Assembly: GCA_015478895.1 (NCBI GenBank)
Contig: JADMKK010000057.1
Location: forward strand, 163,973 to 227,972
Length of the DNA stretch: 64,000 nucleotides
Source of the DNA: Comamonas sp.
GTDB taxonomy: Bacteria; Pseudomonadota; Gammaproteobacteria; Burkholderiales; Burkholderiaceae_C
Reading direction: 5' to 3'
Part shown: positions 29,455-37,832 of the stretch, piece by piece
Position numbering within the stretch: the stretch's first letter is position 1
How the letters are laid out: each line of letters starts with the position of its first letter
Made by a program: the position numbers and the translations under genes
The notes under the pieces: generated by a model
What the model was told of the DNA's origin: nothing
Databases searched by the model: none
What the model saw: only the letters and a program-made list of their open reading frames with translations

Positions 29455-29536
29455 ATAGCAGCCTGCCCTAGTGAAACCTAGATTTCAGAAACAAAACATA
29501 TGAAAAGCCAGCATCTACTAGGGCATGCCGCTCACC
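29455..29536. repeat. Long palindromic (MITE/REP-like) repeat, copy 4, between gatA and gatB
   Basis: A 16-base inverted pair, AGCAGCCTGCCCTAGT (29457-29472) and ACTAGGGCATGCCGCT (29517-29532), 14 of 16 positions pairing, with a 44-base loop. It lies inside the gatCAB operon and would place a hairpin in the gatA-gatB mRNA. Confidence 0.7.
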
Positions 29537-29564
29537 TTTTAAAGCAGCAAGGACAGCAAGCAAC

Positions 29565-31010
29565 ATGACTGCCAAACTGATTCAGGGCTACGAAGTCGTC
29601 ATCGGCTTTGAAACCCACGCCCAACTGGCGACCCAATCGAAGATCTTCAGCCGCTCCAGCACCGCCTTTGGCGCGGAGCCCAACACGCAGGCCAGCCCTG
29701 TGGATTTGGCCCTGCCCGGCACGCTGCCGGTCATGAACAAAAAGGCCGTGGAATGCGCGATCAAGCTCGGCCTGTCGCTGGGCTCCACCATTGCGCCGCG
29801 CAGCATTTTTGCGCGCAAGAACTACTTCTACCCTGACCTGCCCAAGGGCTACCAGATCTCGCAGTTCGAGATTCCCGTGGTGCAAGGCGGTGAGGTGAGC
29901 TTTTACGTGGGTGACAAGCAGCACACCGTGCGCCTGGTGCGCGCGCACCTGGAAGAAGACGCGGGCAAGTCCGTACACGACCAGTTCCCCAGCGAATCTG
30001 GCATTGACCTGAACCGCGCGGGCACGCCCCTGCTGGAAATCGTGACCGAACCCGATATCCGCAGCACCGAAGAAGCCGTGGCCTACGCCAAAGAGCTGCA
30101 CAAGATCGTCACCTGGATTGGCATTTGCGACGGCAACATGCAGGAAGGCAGCTTCCGTTGCGACGCCAACGTGTCGGTGCGCAAGCCCGGCGCGCCTTTG
30201 GGCACGCGCCGCGAGATCAAGAACCTGAACTCGTTCAAGAACATGCAGATCGCCATCGACTACGAAATTCGCTGGCAGATTGACCAGATCGAAGACGGCT
30301 ACGACATCCAGCAAGCCACCGTACTGTTCAACCCCGACACGGGCGAAACACGCGCCATGCGCACCAAGGAAGACGCCGCCGACTACCGCTACTTCCCCGA
30401 TCCCGACCTGCCACCGCTGGTCGTGGCCGAGAGCTGGGTGCAAGACGTCAAGGCCACCATGCCCGAGCTGCCGCGCGCCATGGCAGCCCGCTTTGTCGAA
30501 AGCTACGGCCTGCCCGAGTACGACGCCACCACGCTGACCCAGTCGCAAGACATGGCCGCCTACTTTGAACGCACTGCCAAAGCTTGCGGTCAAGCCAAGC
30601 TGGCCTCGAACTGGGTGATGGGCGAAATCTCGCGCCGCCTGAATACCGAAGAAATCGGCATGGACGCCGTCAAGGTCACCAGCGAGCAGTTGGCCGCCCT
30701 GATTGGCCGCATCTCTGACGGCACCATCAGCAACAACGCCGCCAAGCAGGTGTTTGAAGCGCTGTGGACCGGCGAAGGCTCGGACGTGGACGCCGTGATT
30801 GAAGCCAAGGGCCTCAAGCAAATGAACGACACCGGTGCGCTGGAAGCCATCATTGATGAGGTGATCGCCGCCAACCCCGGCAACGTCGAGCAATACCGCG
30901 CGGGCAAAGACAAGGCCTTCAACGCCTTGGTCGGCCAGGTGATGAAGGCCTCCAAGGGCAAGGCCAACCCCGGCCAGGTCAACGAAGTGCTCAAGGCCAA
31001 GCTGGCCTAA
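29565..31010 (+). CDS. gatB: Asp-tRNA(Asn)/Glu-tRNA(Gln) amidotransferase subunit B
   Basis: tRNA-binding kinase subunit that activates the mischarged tRNA and receives ammonia from GatA. 481 residues: cradle domain with [14 protein letters not shown] and [33 protein letters not shown], and the C-terminal GatB/YqeY tail. The last gene of gatCAB; a strong terminator follows 50 bases later. Confidence 0.97.
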   Translation: MTAKLIQGYEVVIGFETHAQLATQSKIFSRSSTAFGAEPNTQASPVDLALPGTLPVMNKKAVECAIKLGLSLGSTIAPRSIFARKNYFYPDLPKGYQISQFEIPVVQGGEVSFYVGDKQHTVRLVRAHLEEDAGKSVHDQFPSESGIDLNRAGTPLLEIVTEPDIRSTEEAVAYAKELHKIVTWIGICDGNMQEGSFRCDANVSVRKPGAPLGTRREIKNLNSFKNMQIAIDYEIRWQIDQIEDGYDIQQATVLFNPDTGETRAMRTKEDAADYRYFPDPDLPPLVVAESWVQDVKATMPELPRAMAARFVESYGLPEYDATTLTQSQDMAAYFERTAKACGQAKLASNWVMGEISRRLNTEEIGMDAVKVTSEQLAALIGRISDGTISNNAAKQVFEALWTGEGSDVDAVIEAKGLKQMNDTGALEAIIDEVIAANPGNVEQYRAGKDKAFNALVGQVMKASKGKANPGQVNEVLKAKLA

Positions 31011-31060
31011 TTTGTTACACGCACGTCCTCAGCGGCGTGCCTGTAGCACCAGATAATGCG

Positions 31061-31098
31061 CAAGGCCGCAGGCAGCACATGCCTTGCGGCCTTGTTTG
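31061..31098 (+). terminator. Terminator after gatCAB
   Basis: A long stem CAAGGCCGCAGGCA / TGCCTTGCGGCCTTG with a five-base loop, followed by TTTGT, 50 bases after the gatB stop. Confidence 0.85.
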
Positions 31099-31174
31099 TC
31101 TAGCCGGTCACACGGGTAGGTTTCCGGCAACCCCAGTCCCCATACCCTGCGGCCAATGCGCAGGCACATTTCCT

Positions 31175-31873
31175 GTGATCTTCGCGAACGACCCCCTCAT
31201 CGAATCCGAAAAAGAGCGCAACCTCTGCACCAAGTTTTTTGCCGGTTACTTCTTCAACGAATTCACGCCCGGCTACTCCAAGCGCATCGCCCTGTTCAAC
31301 CGCTACATCCAGGAAGCGGCCGGCCGCGACGACTTGCGCGTGGAAGCGCCCAACGTCTCGTTCGACACCCACGCCTATTTGATGCACGAGCGCCTGCGCA
31401 GCAAGCTCTCGGACGTACTGGTGACCGACCCTGCCCGCGAAATCTTTCTCTTTATTGAAACCAAATACCTCACCAACTGGACGTATGCCGCCGATGTGGC
31501 CAAGGGCCTGGAGCGCCTGGACAAAGTGTTTGATGTGGAGAAAAAGTCGCACCTTGCCCATGCCAAGCACCATTACTTTGTGCTGACCTCACGCCGCAAA
31601 GAGGAAGTGGCCGAGCGCCCTGTGCAGCACTACACCCCGGCCAATGTGCCGCTGTATGTGCACACGCCCGCCCCCGTGGCAGCGCCTGTGCAAGTGCCCG
31701 AGGCCGAGGCAGCCACGGCCAAGCCGACGTTTACCAGCCTGCTGTATTGGGAAGATTTGGCACTGATGTGTGACCGCTCCGAAGTGCGGCAGTACATGGA
31801 GGCGCGGTTGAAGTTGTGTGTGAGCAGTTCGCGCAATCAGCACAAGTCTTTGTATTTTTTGCCGGGGGCTTGA
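31175..31873 (+). CDS. Hypothetical protein with a PD-(D/E)XK-like core
   Basis: Unnamed protein of about 232 residues from GTG 31175 (the frame stays open to 31037, but conserved-looking sequence starts here). Residues 75-100 read as a helix, a strand ending in SDVLV (D80) and a strand FLFIETKYL (E95, K97), the D..ExK arrangement of the PD-(D/E)XK nuclease fold. The middle is Lys/His-rich; residues about 155-190 are a Pro/Ala linker, and a small domain follows. It lies directly after the gatB terminator, at the edge of an accessory region rich in inverted repeats. Nuclease activity is inference. Confidence 0.65.
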   Translation: MIFANDPLIESEKERNLCTKFFAGYFFNEFTPGYSKRIALFNRYIQEAAGRDDLRVEAPNVSFDTHAYLMHERLRSKLSDVLVTDPAREIFLFIETKYLTNWTYAADVAKGLERLDKVFDVEKKSHLAHAKHHYFVLTSRRKEEVAERPVQHYTPANVPLYVHTPAPVAAPVQVPEAEAATAKPTFTSLLYWEDLALMCDRSEVRQYMEARLKLCVSSSRNQHKSLYFLPGA

Positions 31874-31929
31874 AGTGGCTTGCCAGTTGGTAGGCTGGCT
31901 TGTCTATTGAAAAGATTTTTTCTGTTTTT

Positions 31930-31971
31930 ATAGCTGGTAGCCTTTGCTGTATATGGGCTAGAGGCTTATTT
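31930..31971. repeat. Short dispersed palindromic repeat, copy c (degenerate)
   Basis: TAGCTGGTAGCCTTTG..ATATGGGCTAGAGGC, a diverged member of the short family. It lies just after the PD-(D/E)XK-like gene. Confidence 0.45.
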
Positions 31972-32035
31972 GGTTCTTATTTTTGTTTTGGTTGTAAGCA
32001 GCTTTTCTTTTTAGATTTCGCTGGGTTTTTTCTTT

Positions 32036-32216
32036 CCGAAGCCGCTTATCGCGCGGCGGCGACTTCCTTTCTTGTCGCGCAAGAAAGGAAGCAAAGAACG
32101 CGTCTGCGACGCTATCCGGCGAAACTCGCTGTGCGCCAAAGGCGCTTCGCTCAAACAGCCGCCGGAAAAATGATTTTTTATTTGGTACGTGCGCGACGCT
32201 TTCGCGCGCACGGTGG
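32036..32216 (+). repeat. Inverted repeat element, copy 1 (about 180 bp)
   Basis: Contains the hairpin CTTCCTTTCTTG-tcg-CGCAAGAAAGGAAG (32071-32099), a segment pairing with the Gly/Arg-rich CCGGC..GCCGCCGG region, and CGTGCGCGACG/CGCGCGCACG near the end. Its reverse complement aligns with 32469-32653. The gene-free region 31874-32877 consists mainly of this element, its inverted partner and two short repeats; no convincing coding frame is present. Confidence 0.7.
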
Positions 32217-32371
32217 GGGCGTTGAGAGTCGGGGCTGAAAAGGGTTTTGTAGTTGCCCTGTAGCTGCTTGGTTTTAGGAAAATAGTGGCTTTGGTTAGAT
32301 TTGACTAAAACACCGGTTCTGAAATCAAAGCCCGCGCAGCACTCGAACAAGCAAAGCCTTTTGCAACAACA

Positions 32372-32413
32372 GTAGCGTCACCCCCTTGCTACATAAGGGC
32401 CAGCCCCACATTT
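32372..32413. repeat. Short dispersed palindromic repeat, copy d
   Basis: TAGCGTCACCCCCTTG-ctacat-AAGGGCCAGCC, a member of the short family lying between the two inverted copies of the larger element. Confidence 0.5.
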
Positions 32414-32468
32414 GGCTCATAAACAAAAATCCAGCAAAACTCTTTTCAACCAGCACAGCACCAAACCC

Positions 32469-32653
32469 ACCCCGTGCGCGCGCAAGCGTCGCGCACCCTT
32501 GTGGAAGTCCTTCACTTCTCCGGCGGCTGTCTGAGCAGAGTGACGAAGGAACGCTGCGAGTTCCGCCGGACAGCCGTCGGCAGACGCGCTTTTTGGTTAC
32601 TTTTTGTCGCGGACAAAAAGTGATTCGCCTGCCGGGGCGAAACCCGGCCTCTG
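32469..32653 (-). repeat. Inverted repeat element, copy 2 (about 185 bp)
   Basis: Inverted partner of 32036-32216. Shared blocks are GTGCGCGCG.AAGCGTCGCGCAC, CCGGCGGCTGT.TGAGC, GCGAGTT.CGCCGGA and CAGACGCG. The hairpin here is TACTTTTTGTC-gcg-GACAAAAAGTG (32599-32622), different in sequence from copy 1 but still paired. Confidence 0.7.
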
Positions 32654-32877
32654 AACCCAAAGCCCGCGCAGCGCTAGTCAGAAAACCAGAAGACCAGAAG
32701 ACCAGAAAAGAGCTTTTCACCCTCCAGCACACCACCCCACTGAGCGCTAACTTTGAAAAGTAGTTTTCAAAGAAGCATCGCAACAGCCCCACCCCAGTTC
32801 CCGCTCAGAATAAGCTTCTGACCTATAGCCAATCTCGCCCTGCAAACTTACAAACACGTCTTGGAGGTCCATCAGAC

Positions 32878-33738
32878 ATGTTGAAAACATCATGGCAAGA
32901 AATCCACTTGCTCGAACTCATCGCGGTGTTTCTGCTGACTTGCACTGCGTGGTTTTACATCAAAACCTATATGGACTTTGAGAGCAACTACATGACATGG
33001 CTGGAAGGCGCCAATGGCGGCGAGGGCATGAGCCGGGCCGAGGCGCTGGGGCTGTCGGGGGACTTTCTGGGCGGTGTGCTCAACCCCATCCTGAGTTTTT
33101 TCTCGTTTCTGGCGCTGCTGTTTACGCTGCGCCTGCAGCGCAAAGAGCTGACGGCCACCATGGATGAACTGAAAAAATCAACCTCGGCCGCCGAGAGCAA
33201 TGTGCGCCTGTTTACCGAGCAGATTCGCGCGCAGCGGCTGGATGCATTTGAGAATACGTTTTTCTCGCTGCTCAAGCTGCACAACAGCACGTTTGAAAAG
33301 ATGAACGAGCCCGAGCCTGCCACAGCCGAGCGGCCCGCCGAAAGCCCGCTGCAGCGGCTGATGATGCAGGTGCGCAGCCAGGACTCTCTGGAGGCGGCGC
33401 GCGCGGTGATGATGGCGGACCACAGCGAGATTGACCACTTCATCTCCATCTTGCTGGAGATGCTCAAGTTCATTGACCAGAAGTACCCGGAGGATGTGGA
33501 GACGGACCGCATGTTCTACGCCAATATTCTCAAGGCCATCATCAACCAGGACGCTTTTGAAGCAGTGGCGCTGTACGCGGCCACGCACAATCCACACAGC
33601 CCCTACTTTGTGTTCAAGCAGTTGATTGAAAAGTACGAGCTGCTGCAAGAGCTGGACTTGCGTGCCGTGAAGCGGCAGAAGTTTGTGGCGGGCTATCTGC
33701 AGTTTTTCCCGCAACTGGAAAAGCCGGTGGACAACTAG
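32878..33738 (+). CDS. PutAbiC-like putative phage abortive-infection membrane protein
   Basis: 286 residues resembling the putative phage abortive infection family. Two N-terminal membrane helices (about 11-32 and 65-88), the second in the conserved LSGDFLGGVLNPILSFFSFL segment, are followed by a short coiled coil (90-120) and the family's AFENTFFSLLKLHN motif (123-136). The cytoplasmic C-terminal half is helical. TTGGAGG lies 12 bases upstream of the ATG. Defence function is a family-level prediction, not shown here. It sits alone between an inverted-repeat region and pdxY. Confidence 0.75.
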   Translation: MLKTSWQEIHLLELIAVFLLTCTAWFYIKTYMDFESNYMTWLEGANGGEGMSRAEALGLSGDFLGGVLNPILSFFSFLALLFTLRLQRKELTATMDELKKSTSAAESNVRLFTEQIRAQRLDAFENTFFSLLKLHNSTFEKMNEPEPATAERPAESPLQRLMMQVRSQDSLEAARAVMMADHSEIDHFISILLEMLKFIDQKYPEDVETDRMFYANILKAIINQDAFEAVALYAATHNPHSPYFVFKQLIEKYELLQELDLRAVKRQKFVAGYLQFFPQLEKPVDN

Positions 33739-33830
33739 CGCGCAGCTGCACAGCGCTACCATCGCAGGCTTCGCGTTTGAACGCAGCGACAGCAGCCTGG
33801 CTGCCGCCACATTTGCAGTAGCAACTTCCC

Positions 33831-34694
33831 ATGAACATTCTTTCTATCCAGTCCCACGTTTCTTACGGCCATGTCGGCAACTCGGCAGCGGTGTTTCCGC
33901 TGCAGCGCCTGGGGCATGAGGTGTGGCCGGTGTACACCGTCAATTACTCCAACCACACGGGCTACGGGCAGTGGGGCGGATCGCCCATTCCCGCCAACGA
34001 AGTGACGGCGATTGTGGATGCGATGGAGCAACGCGGTGCGCTGGCGCAAGTGGATGTGATTTTGAGTGGTTACCAGGGCGGCGCTGACATCGCCGATGCG
34101 ATCTTGAGCACGGTGGCACGCGTCAAGGCGCTCAACCCCAAGGCGACGTACACATGTGACCCCGTGATGGGCAACGCCAAGTCGGGCTGCTTTGTGAACC
34201 CCGCCATTCCGGTGTTGCTGCGCGAGCGCGTGGTGCCTGCGGCGGATCTGGTGACGCCCAATCAGTTTGAGCTGGGCTATCTGGCAGATATGCCGGTCAC
34301 AACGCTGCAAGAAACCTTGGCCGCAGTGGATGCCGTCATGGCCATGGGCCCGCGCGCCGTGCTGGTGACCAGCGTACACCGGCCTGATGCCGCGTCCGGC
34401 ACGATTGAGATGCTGGCGGCGGACGCCCACGGTGCATGGATGGTGGCAACGCCACATCTGCCCTTTAAGGCCAATGGTTCTGGCGATGTCACGGCAGCGC
34501 TGTTTACGGCGCATTACAGCCAGCATTTTGGCGAAAGTGGCTCTGCCTCGCTGGCGCTGGAGCGCACGACCGCCAGCATGTTTGAGCTGCTGCAGCGCAC
34601 CCACGACCGTGGCGCGCGTGAGCTGCAACTGGTGCAGTCACAAGAGAGCTATGTACACCCCAGCGTGCATTTTGTGGCGCAGCACATTCGCTGA
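33831..34694 (+). CDS. pdxY: Pyridoxal kinase PdxY
   Basis: Cytoplasmic kinase of the vitamin B6 salvage pathway, phosphorylating pyridoxal to PLP. 287 residues beginning MNILSIQSHVSYGHVGNSAA, with the GYQGGAD and CDPVMGNAKSG motifs and the anion-hole KANGSGDVTAALF near the C-terminus containing the catalytic Asp. Length and motifs are normal. It is preceded by the PutAbiC-like gene with a 92-base gap. Confidence 0.95.
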   Translation: MNILSIQSHVSYGHVGNSAAVFPLQRLGHEVWPVYTVNYSNHTGYGQWGGSPIPANEVTAIVDAMEQRGALAQVDVILSGYQGGADIADAILSTVARVKALNPKATYTCDPVMGNAKSGCFVNPAIPVLLRERVVPAADLVTPNQFELGYLADMPVTTLQETLAAVDAVMAMGPRAVLVTSVHRPDAASGTIEMLAADAHGAWMVATPHLPFKANGSGDVTAALFTAHYSQHFGESGSASLALERTTASMFELLQRTHDRGARELQLVQSQESYVHPSVHFVAQHIR

Positions 34695-34775
34695 TCACCT
34701 GCAACGCGGGAGAGGTGTTGAGCACGGGTTCTTTCCTACCGCACGAGGGAATGGGCTGCCAGCTTAAAGCGGGCC

Positions 34776-35195
34776 GTGGCCTCCGTGGCCGTGGCCAGAA
34801 CCGCCCCGGTTGACACGGCCCAAGTGCTGCACGATCGCGCTATGCAAGCCCAGCTAGAGCATGGTGACAAGGCCTACGCGGCATTTGTGAGCGGCGCACC
34901 TGCGGCGATGGAGCTGGTGCTCAACGATGCCACTTTGGCACCCAAGCTGCATGAGCTGACCGTGTCGCGCCTGCTGGATATGGTGATGACCAACTACAGC
35001 ATCAGCTTCTCGCGTGCGGTCAGTGAACAAGATTCGAGCAGCGAGAACCTGTGGGACTCGGTGTTCAGCTCCATTGAGCTGACGATGTGGAGCGTGATTT
35101 TGAGCTTCCTGGTGCTGGTGGTATTCGTTGTGATGATGATCCGTATGGAAAGGCACCTGCGCGCCATCAGCTTGCACACAACTGCGCAACACTGA
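34776..35195 (+). CDS. Hypothetical single-pass membrane protein
   Basis: Not recognised. 139 residues from a GTG start (34776; GTG 34785 and 34791 are also possible). Residues 1-95 are hydrophilic and helical (Ala-rich, with LVLNDATLAPKLHELTVSRLLD); residues about 103-125 form one membrane helix (WSVILSFLVLVVFVVMMI) ending in a basic RMERHLR tail. Codon use is like that of neighbours, so it is probably real. Function unknown. Confidence 0.6.
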   Translation: MASVAVARTAPVDTAQVLHDRAMQAQLEHGDKAYAAFVSGAPAAMELVLNDATLAPKLHELTVSRLLDMVMTNYSISFSRAVSEQDSSSENLWDSVFSSIELTMWSVILSFLVLVVFVVMMIRMERHLRAISLHTTAQH

Positions 35196-35274
35196 AAGGC
35201 CAGTTGCCGTCAGCGGCGCAGCCCGCAAGGGCGGCTGCCACCATCGCCCAGCACGACCGCGGGAGGAGATCACC

Positions 35275-35799
35275 ATGGAACTTCGCTTACTGCGCGCCTC
35301 CGATGCGCAGCAACTTTGGGCGTTTGAAAATGCCCATCGCCAGTATTTTGAAACCTGGATCAACGCCCGTCCCAGCACGTTCTACACACCCGAAGGGTTT
35401 GGCCAGACCTTGCAGGCCGCGCTGCTGGAGCAGGCAGCAGACAAAGCCTTTCACTACCTGATCTGGGAAGAAAAAAAGTTGGTGGGCCGCATCAACCTGA
35501 CGCAAGTGCGGCGTGCGCATTTCCAGAGCGCCAGCCTGGGCTACCGGATTGCGCCCGGCTATAGCGGCCAGGGATTGGCCAGTGACGCGGTGGCTGCGGT
35601 GATGCAAAAGGCTTTTCAGGAACACCACCTGCAACGCCTTGAGGCCACCGCCCGCCCTGAAAACCCGGCCTCTATCCGTGTACTGCTGAAAAACGGCTTT
35701 CACCAGTTTGGTCATTCGCAATCCAGCATTGAGTTACACCGCCAGTGGTTTGATCTGCTGTACTTTGAAGCGCATGCGCAATCGCAGCCTGCGCGTTGA
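35275..35799 (+). CDS. GNAT family N-acetyltransferase (RimJ-like)
   Basis: 174-residue acetyl-CoA-dependent acetyltransferase beginning MELRLLRASDAQQLWAFENA. The acetyl-CoA site is in LGYRIAPGYSGQGLASDAV (about 92-110), and the RimJ-type ATARPENPASIRVLLKNGF motif follows. GGAGGAG lies upstream of the ATG. RimI/RimJ relatives acetylate protein N-termini; the substrate here is unknown. Confidence 0.9.
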   Translation: MELRLLRASDAQQLWAFENAHRQYFETWINARPSTFYTPEGFGQTLQAALLEQAADKAFHYLIWEEKKLVGRINLTQVRRAHFQSASLGYRIAPGYSGQGLASDAVAAVMQKAFQEHHLQRLEATARPENPASIRVLLKNGFHQFGHSQSSIELHRQWFDLLYFEAHAQSQPAR

Positions 35800-35857
35800 C
35801 CGCCCAAGGACAGCACCCGTTACCGTGCTGCAGGGCACGACAACGGGGAGCCCGTCG

Positions 35858-37462
35858 CTAACGGCCTAGCAACATGCCCAAGCCAAAGTCCAGCGGCATG
35901 GCACTGCTACCACCCTTGGCCACTTGCTGCACTTCGGCGGCGCGTTTGCAGCCGTGAACGTAAGCCTTGAATTTTTGCGCACACTCGGTGGCCATCTCCT
36001 GTGCCTTCTTGGTGTTGTTGAGCTGCACCTGGAGACGTATGTAATCCTGCCATGCCAACGCTGAGCGGTTGAAATGCTGGAAGCCATCGTCCAGCACCTT
36101 TTGCGCTTCCCGTTTTTTGTTTTGTGCCAGCAGATGCTCGGCATACAGCGTATAGGCCTTCCACGCCCGATGCTGGGGCGATTTCATGTTCGCCTGCAGC
36201 GCGCGCAAGACTGTGGGGTCTTTGCTGTTGGACTGCCAGCCAACTAACGCGGGCAACGCATGACCCTGGGTTTCCTGCACCATGCTCAGGCGCGCCATCT
36301 TGAACACTTCACTGTTTTGCGAGGTGCCCAGCAAGGCCTGGGCCTGCGACGCTTTGAGGTAGCTGGCAAACAGACGCTGCACGCTGCGCGTCTTTTTGAT
36401 CTTGCTCCATTCGCTGCTGCGCGGATCCGGCCAAGCACGGTCATCGCCCATCAATTTGTCGTGCAACTCATTCACACGTGCAATGCGTTTGTCGGTGTCC
36501 GGGTGGGTGCTGGTGAGGAAGGTGGTCAGGTCTTTACCCAGTAAAGACAGATTCCCCAGTATTTCGCCAGTGACTGCACCGCCTACGTTGGCGGTATCGC
36601 TCTTGGAGCCTACTTGCGCAAATGCAGCTTCGCGCACGTCTTCGAATAATTTGCGCATCGCCTCACGTTGCACTTGCTTGCTAGCTTCGACCTTTTTTTC
36701 ATAAGCCAATGTGCGTTCTAGCAGCTTGACCCACCCGTCGGGTACGGAATACCCCATGCGAATGGAGAGCTGCACCGCCATTTCATCGGCAGCGTGCTCC
36801 TGGCTGCGCGACCATGCTGGAGCAATCAGGTTGCGCCCCACTTGGTAGGCAGACAACAAGGCTGCCGCTGAGCGCATTGCTTTTTCTTGTTTAAGGTTTT
36901 GAGCCAGCTCTGTATGACGCAAATTTTGACTCACCATGGCCACCGCGCCTGCTACCTCAGAGGCTTTGTCGGTGTTCATCACCGCTTCTTGGAGTTGGTC
37001 ATACTGTAGGTAGCTGTGCGCGAATTCATGCGCCAGCACACCCACCAGTTCGTCCTCGTTCTCCGCCTGCTCCAGCAACCCGAGGCTGATATAGATATTG
37101 CCGCTGCTCTGTGTATATGCGTTCAGGTCGCTGCTGGCGTTGATGTAGACCTTGCCGGGCCATGCAGGCACACCCGCTTCGGTGCGGATTTTCTGCAGCA
37201 GACCATTCAGATAGTTTTGCACCTGCGGCATGTGCACCAGACCGTAGCCGGTGGCGCGGTTGTTGATGACCTCTTCCTCGGAATCAGCCCAGGCACGCGC
37301 ATCCGGTGCGGGCTTCAAGTCGAGTGTTGTCGGCTGGGAATTGAGGTTCAGGGCTTGGGTGAGGGCATTGCTCGGTATCGTCGGCATGCTTTCACAACCG
37401 GCCAAAGCCGCGGCCATGAAGATGAGCGCAGTGCTGCCCCATAAAGTGCAAGAGCGCGCCAT
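35858..37462 (-). CDS. M48 family metallopeptidase lipoprotein
   Basis: Periplasmic or outer-membrane zinc peptidase related to BepA/YfgC and LoiP. 534 residues: a lipobox LAGC with acylated C23, the zinc motif HEFAH at 145-149, a following H/D..E ligand region (WSRSQEHAADEMAVQL) and a helical, TPR-like C-terminal half. It is the last gene of a three-gene operon with an SH3-like secreted protein and a CHASE2 protein. Likely role is envelope protein quality control; the partner genes are unusual for BepA-type enzymes. Confidence 0.9.
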   Translation of the reverse strand: MARSCTLWGSTALIFMAAALAGCESMPTIPSNALTQALNLNSQPTTLDLKPAPDARAWADSEEEVINNRATGYGLVHMPQVQNYLNGLLQKIRTEAGVPAWPGKVYINASSDLNAYTQSSGNIYISLGLLEQAENEDELVGVLAHEFAHSYLQYDQLQEAVMNTDKASEVAGAVAMVSQNLRHTELAQNLKQEKAMRSAAALLSAYQVGRNLIAPAWSRSQEHAADEMAVQLSIRMGYSVPDGWVKLLERTLAYEKKVEASKQVQREAMRKLFEDVREAAFAQVGSKSDTANVGGAVTGEILGNLSLLGKDLTTFLTSTHPDTDKRIARVNELHDKLMGDDRAWPDPRSSEWSKIKKTRSVQRLFASYLKASQAQALLGTSQNSEVFKMARLSMVQETQGHALPALVGWQSNSKDPTVLRALQANMKSPQHRAWKAYTLYAEHLLAQNKKREAQKVLDDGFQHFNRSALAWQDYIRLQVQLNNTKKAQEMATECAQKFKAYVHGCKRAAEVQQVAKGGSSAMPLDFGLGMLLGR

Positions 37463-37463
37463 G

Positions 37464-37832
37464 TCAGCACCCCTTGCCTAAACCTGCCGTACCACCAATG
37501 ATGGCAGACCGCTCTGCCCCGGCAATGCGGCAGGGCTCCACAAAATTACTCTCGCGAGCGACAGTAATCTGGCTGCGCAGCGCCCAGCCTGTACCGTGGT
37601 TGCCGGCTCGGATTTGGTAGAAACGTTTTTCCGTTTGCAGCACCTGCCAGTCTTGGCCCAGCGCAGAAGGCACCGCAATCGTCTGCTTGCTGGCGGTCAA
37701 GTCAGGCGCGTCATACAGCTCAAGAGCGCTTTTACTGATGCTGGCAATGGCATTCTGCGCGAGTGCCGGAGTCAGGATGCTGGTGCTCAAAAAACAGGCT
37801 GCGAACGCTGGAAAGAAGCGGGCGATTTTCAT
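37464..37832 (-). CDS. Small secreted protein, possibly SH3-like
   Basis: 122 residues with a signal peptide (cleavage after ALA, about residue 25). The mature part (SISKSALELYDAPDLTASKQ..WQVLQTEKRFYQIRAGNHGTGWALRSQI) has the rhythm of a bacterial SH3 domain: an early Y-D-x-P, a later YQIR and a GW-x-L-R strand. It overlaps the CHASE2 gene by 4 bases (ATGA) and ends one base before the M48 gene, so the three are one translational unit. Function is unknown. Confidence 0.7.
   Translation of the reverse strand: MKIARFFPAFAACFLSTSILTPALAQNAIASISKSALELYDAPDLTASKQTIAVPSALGQDWQVLQTEKRFYQIRAGNHGTGWALRSQITVARESNFVEPCRIAGAERSAIIGGTAGLGKGC

Noticed and set aside
29532..30893. A 453-codon minus-strand open frame across gatB
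   Set aside because: Antisense shadow of gatB, which is complete in the gatCAB operon.
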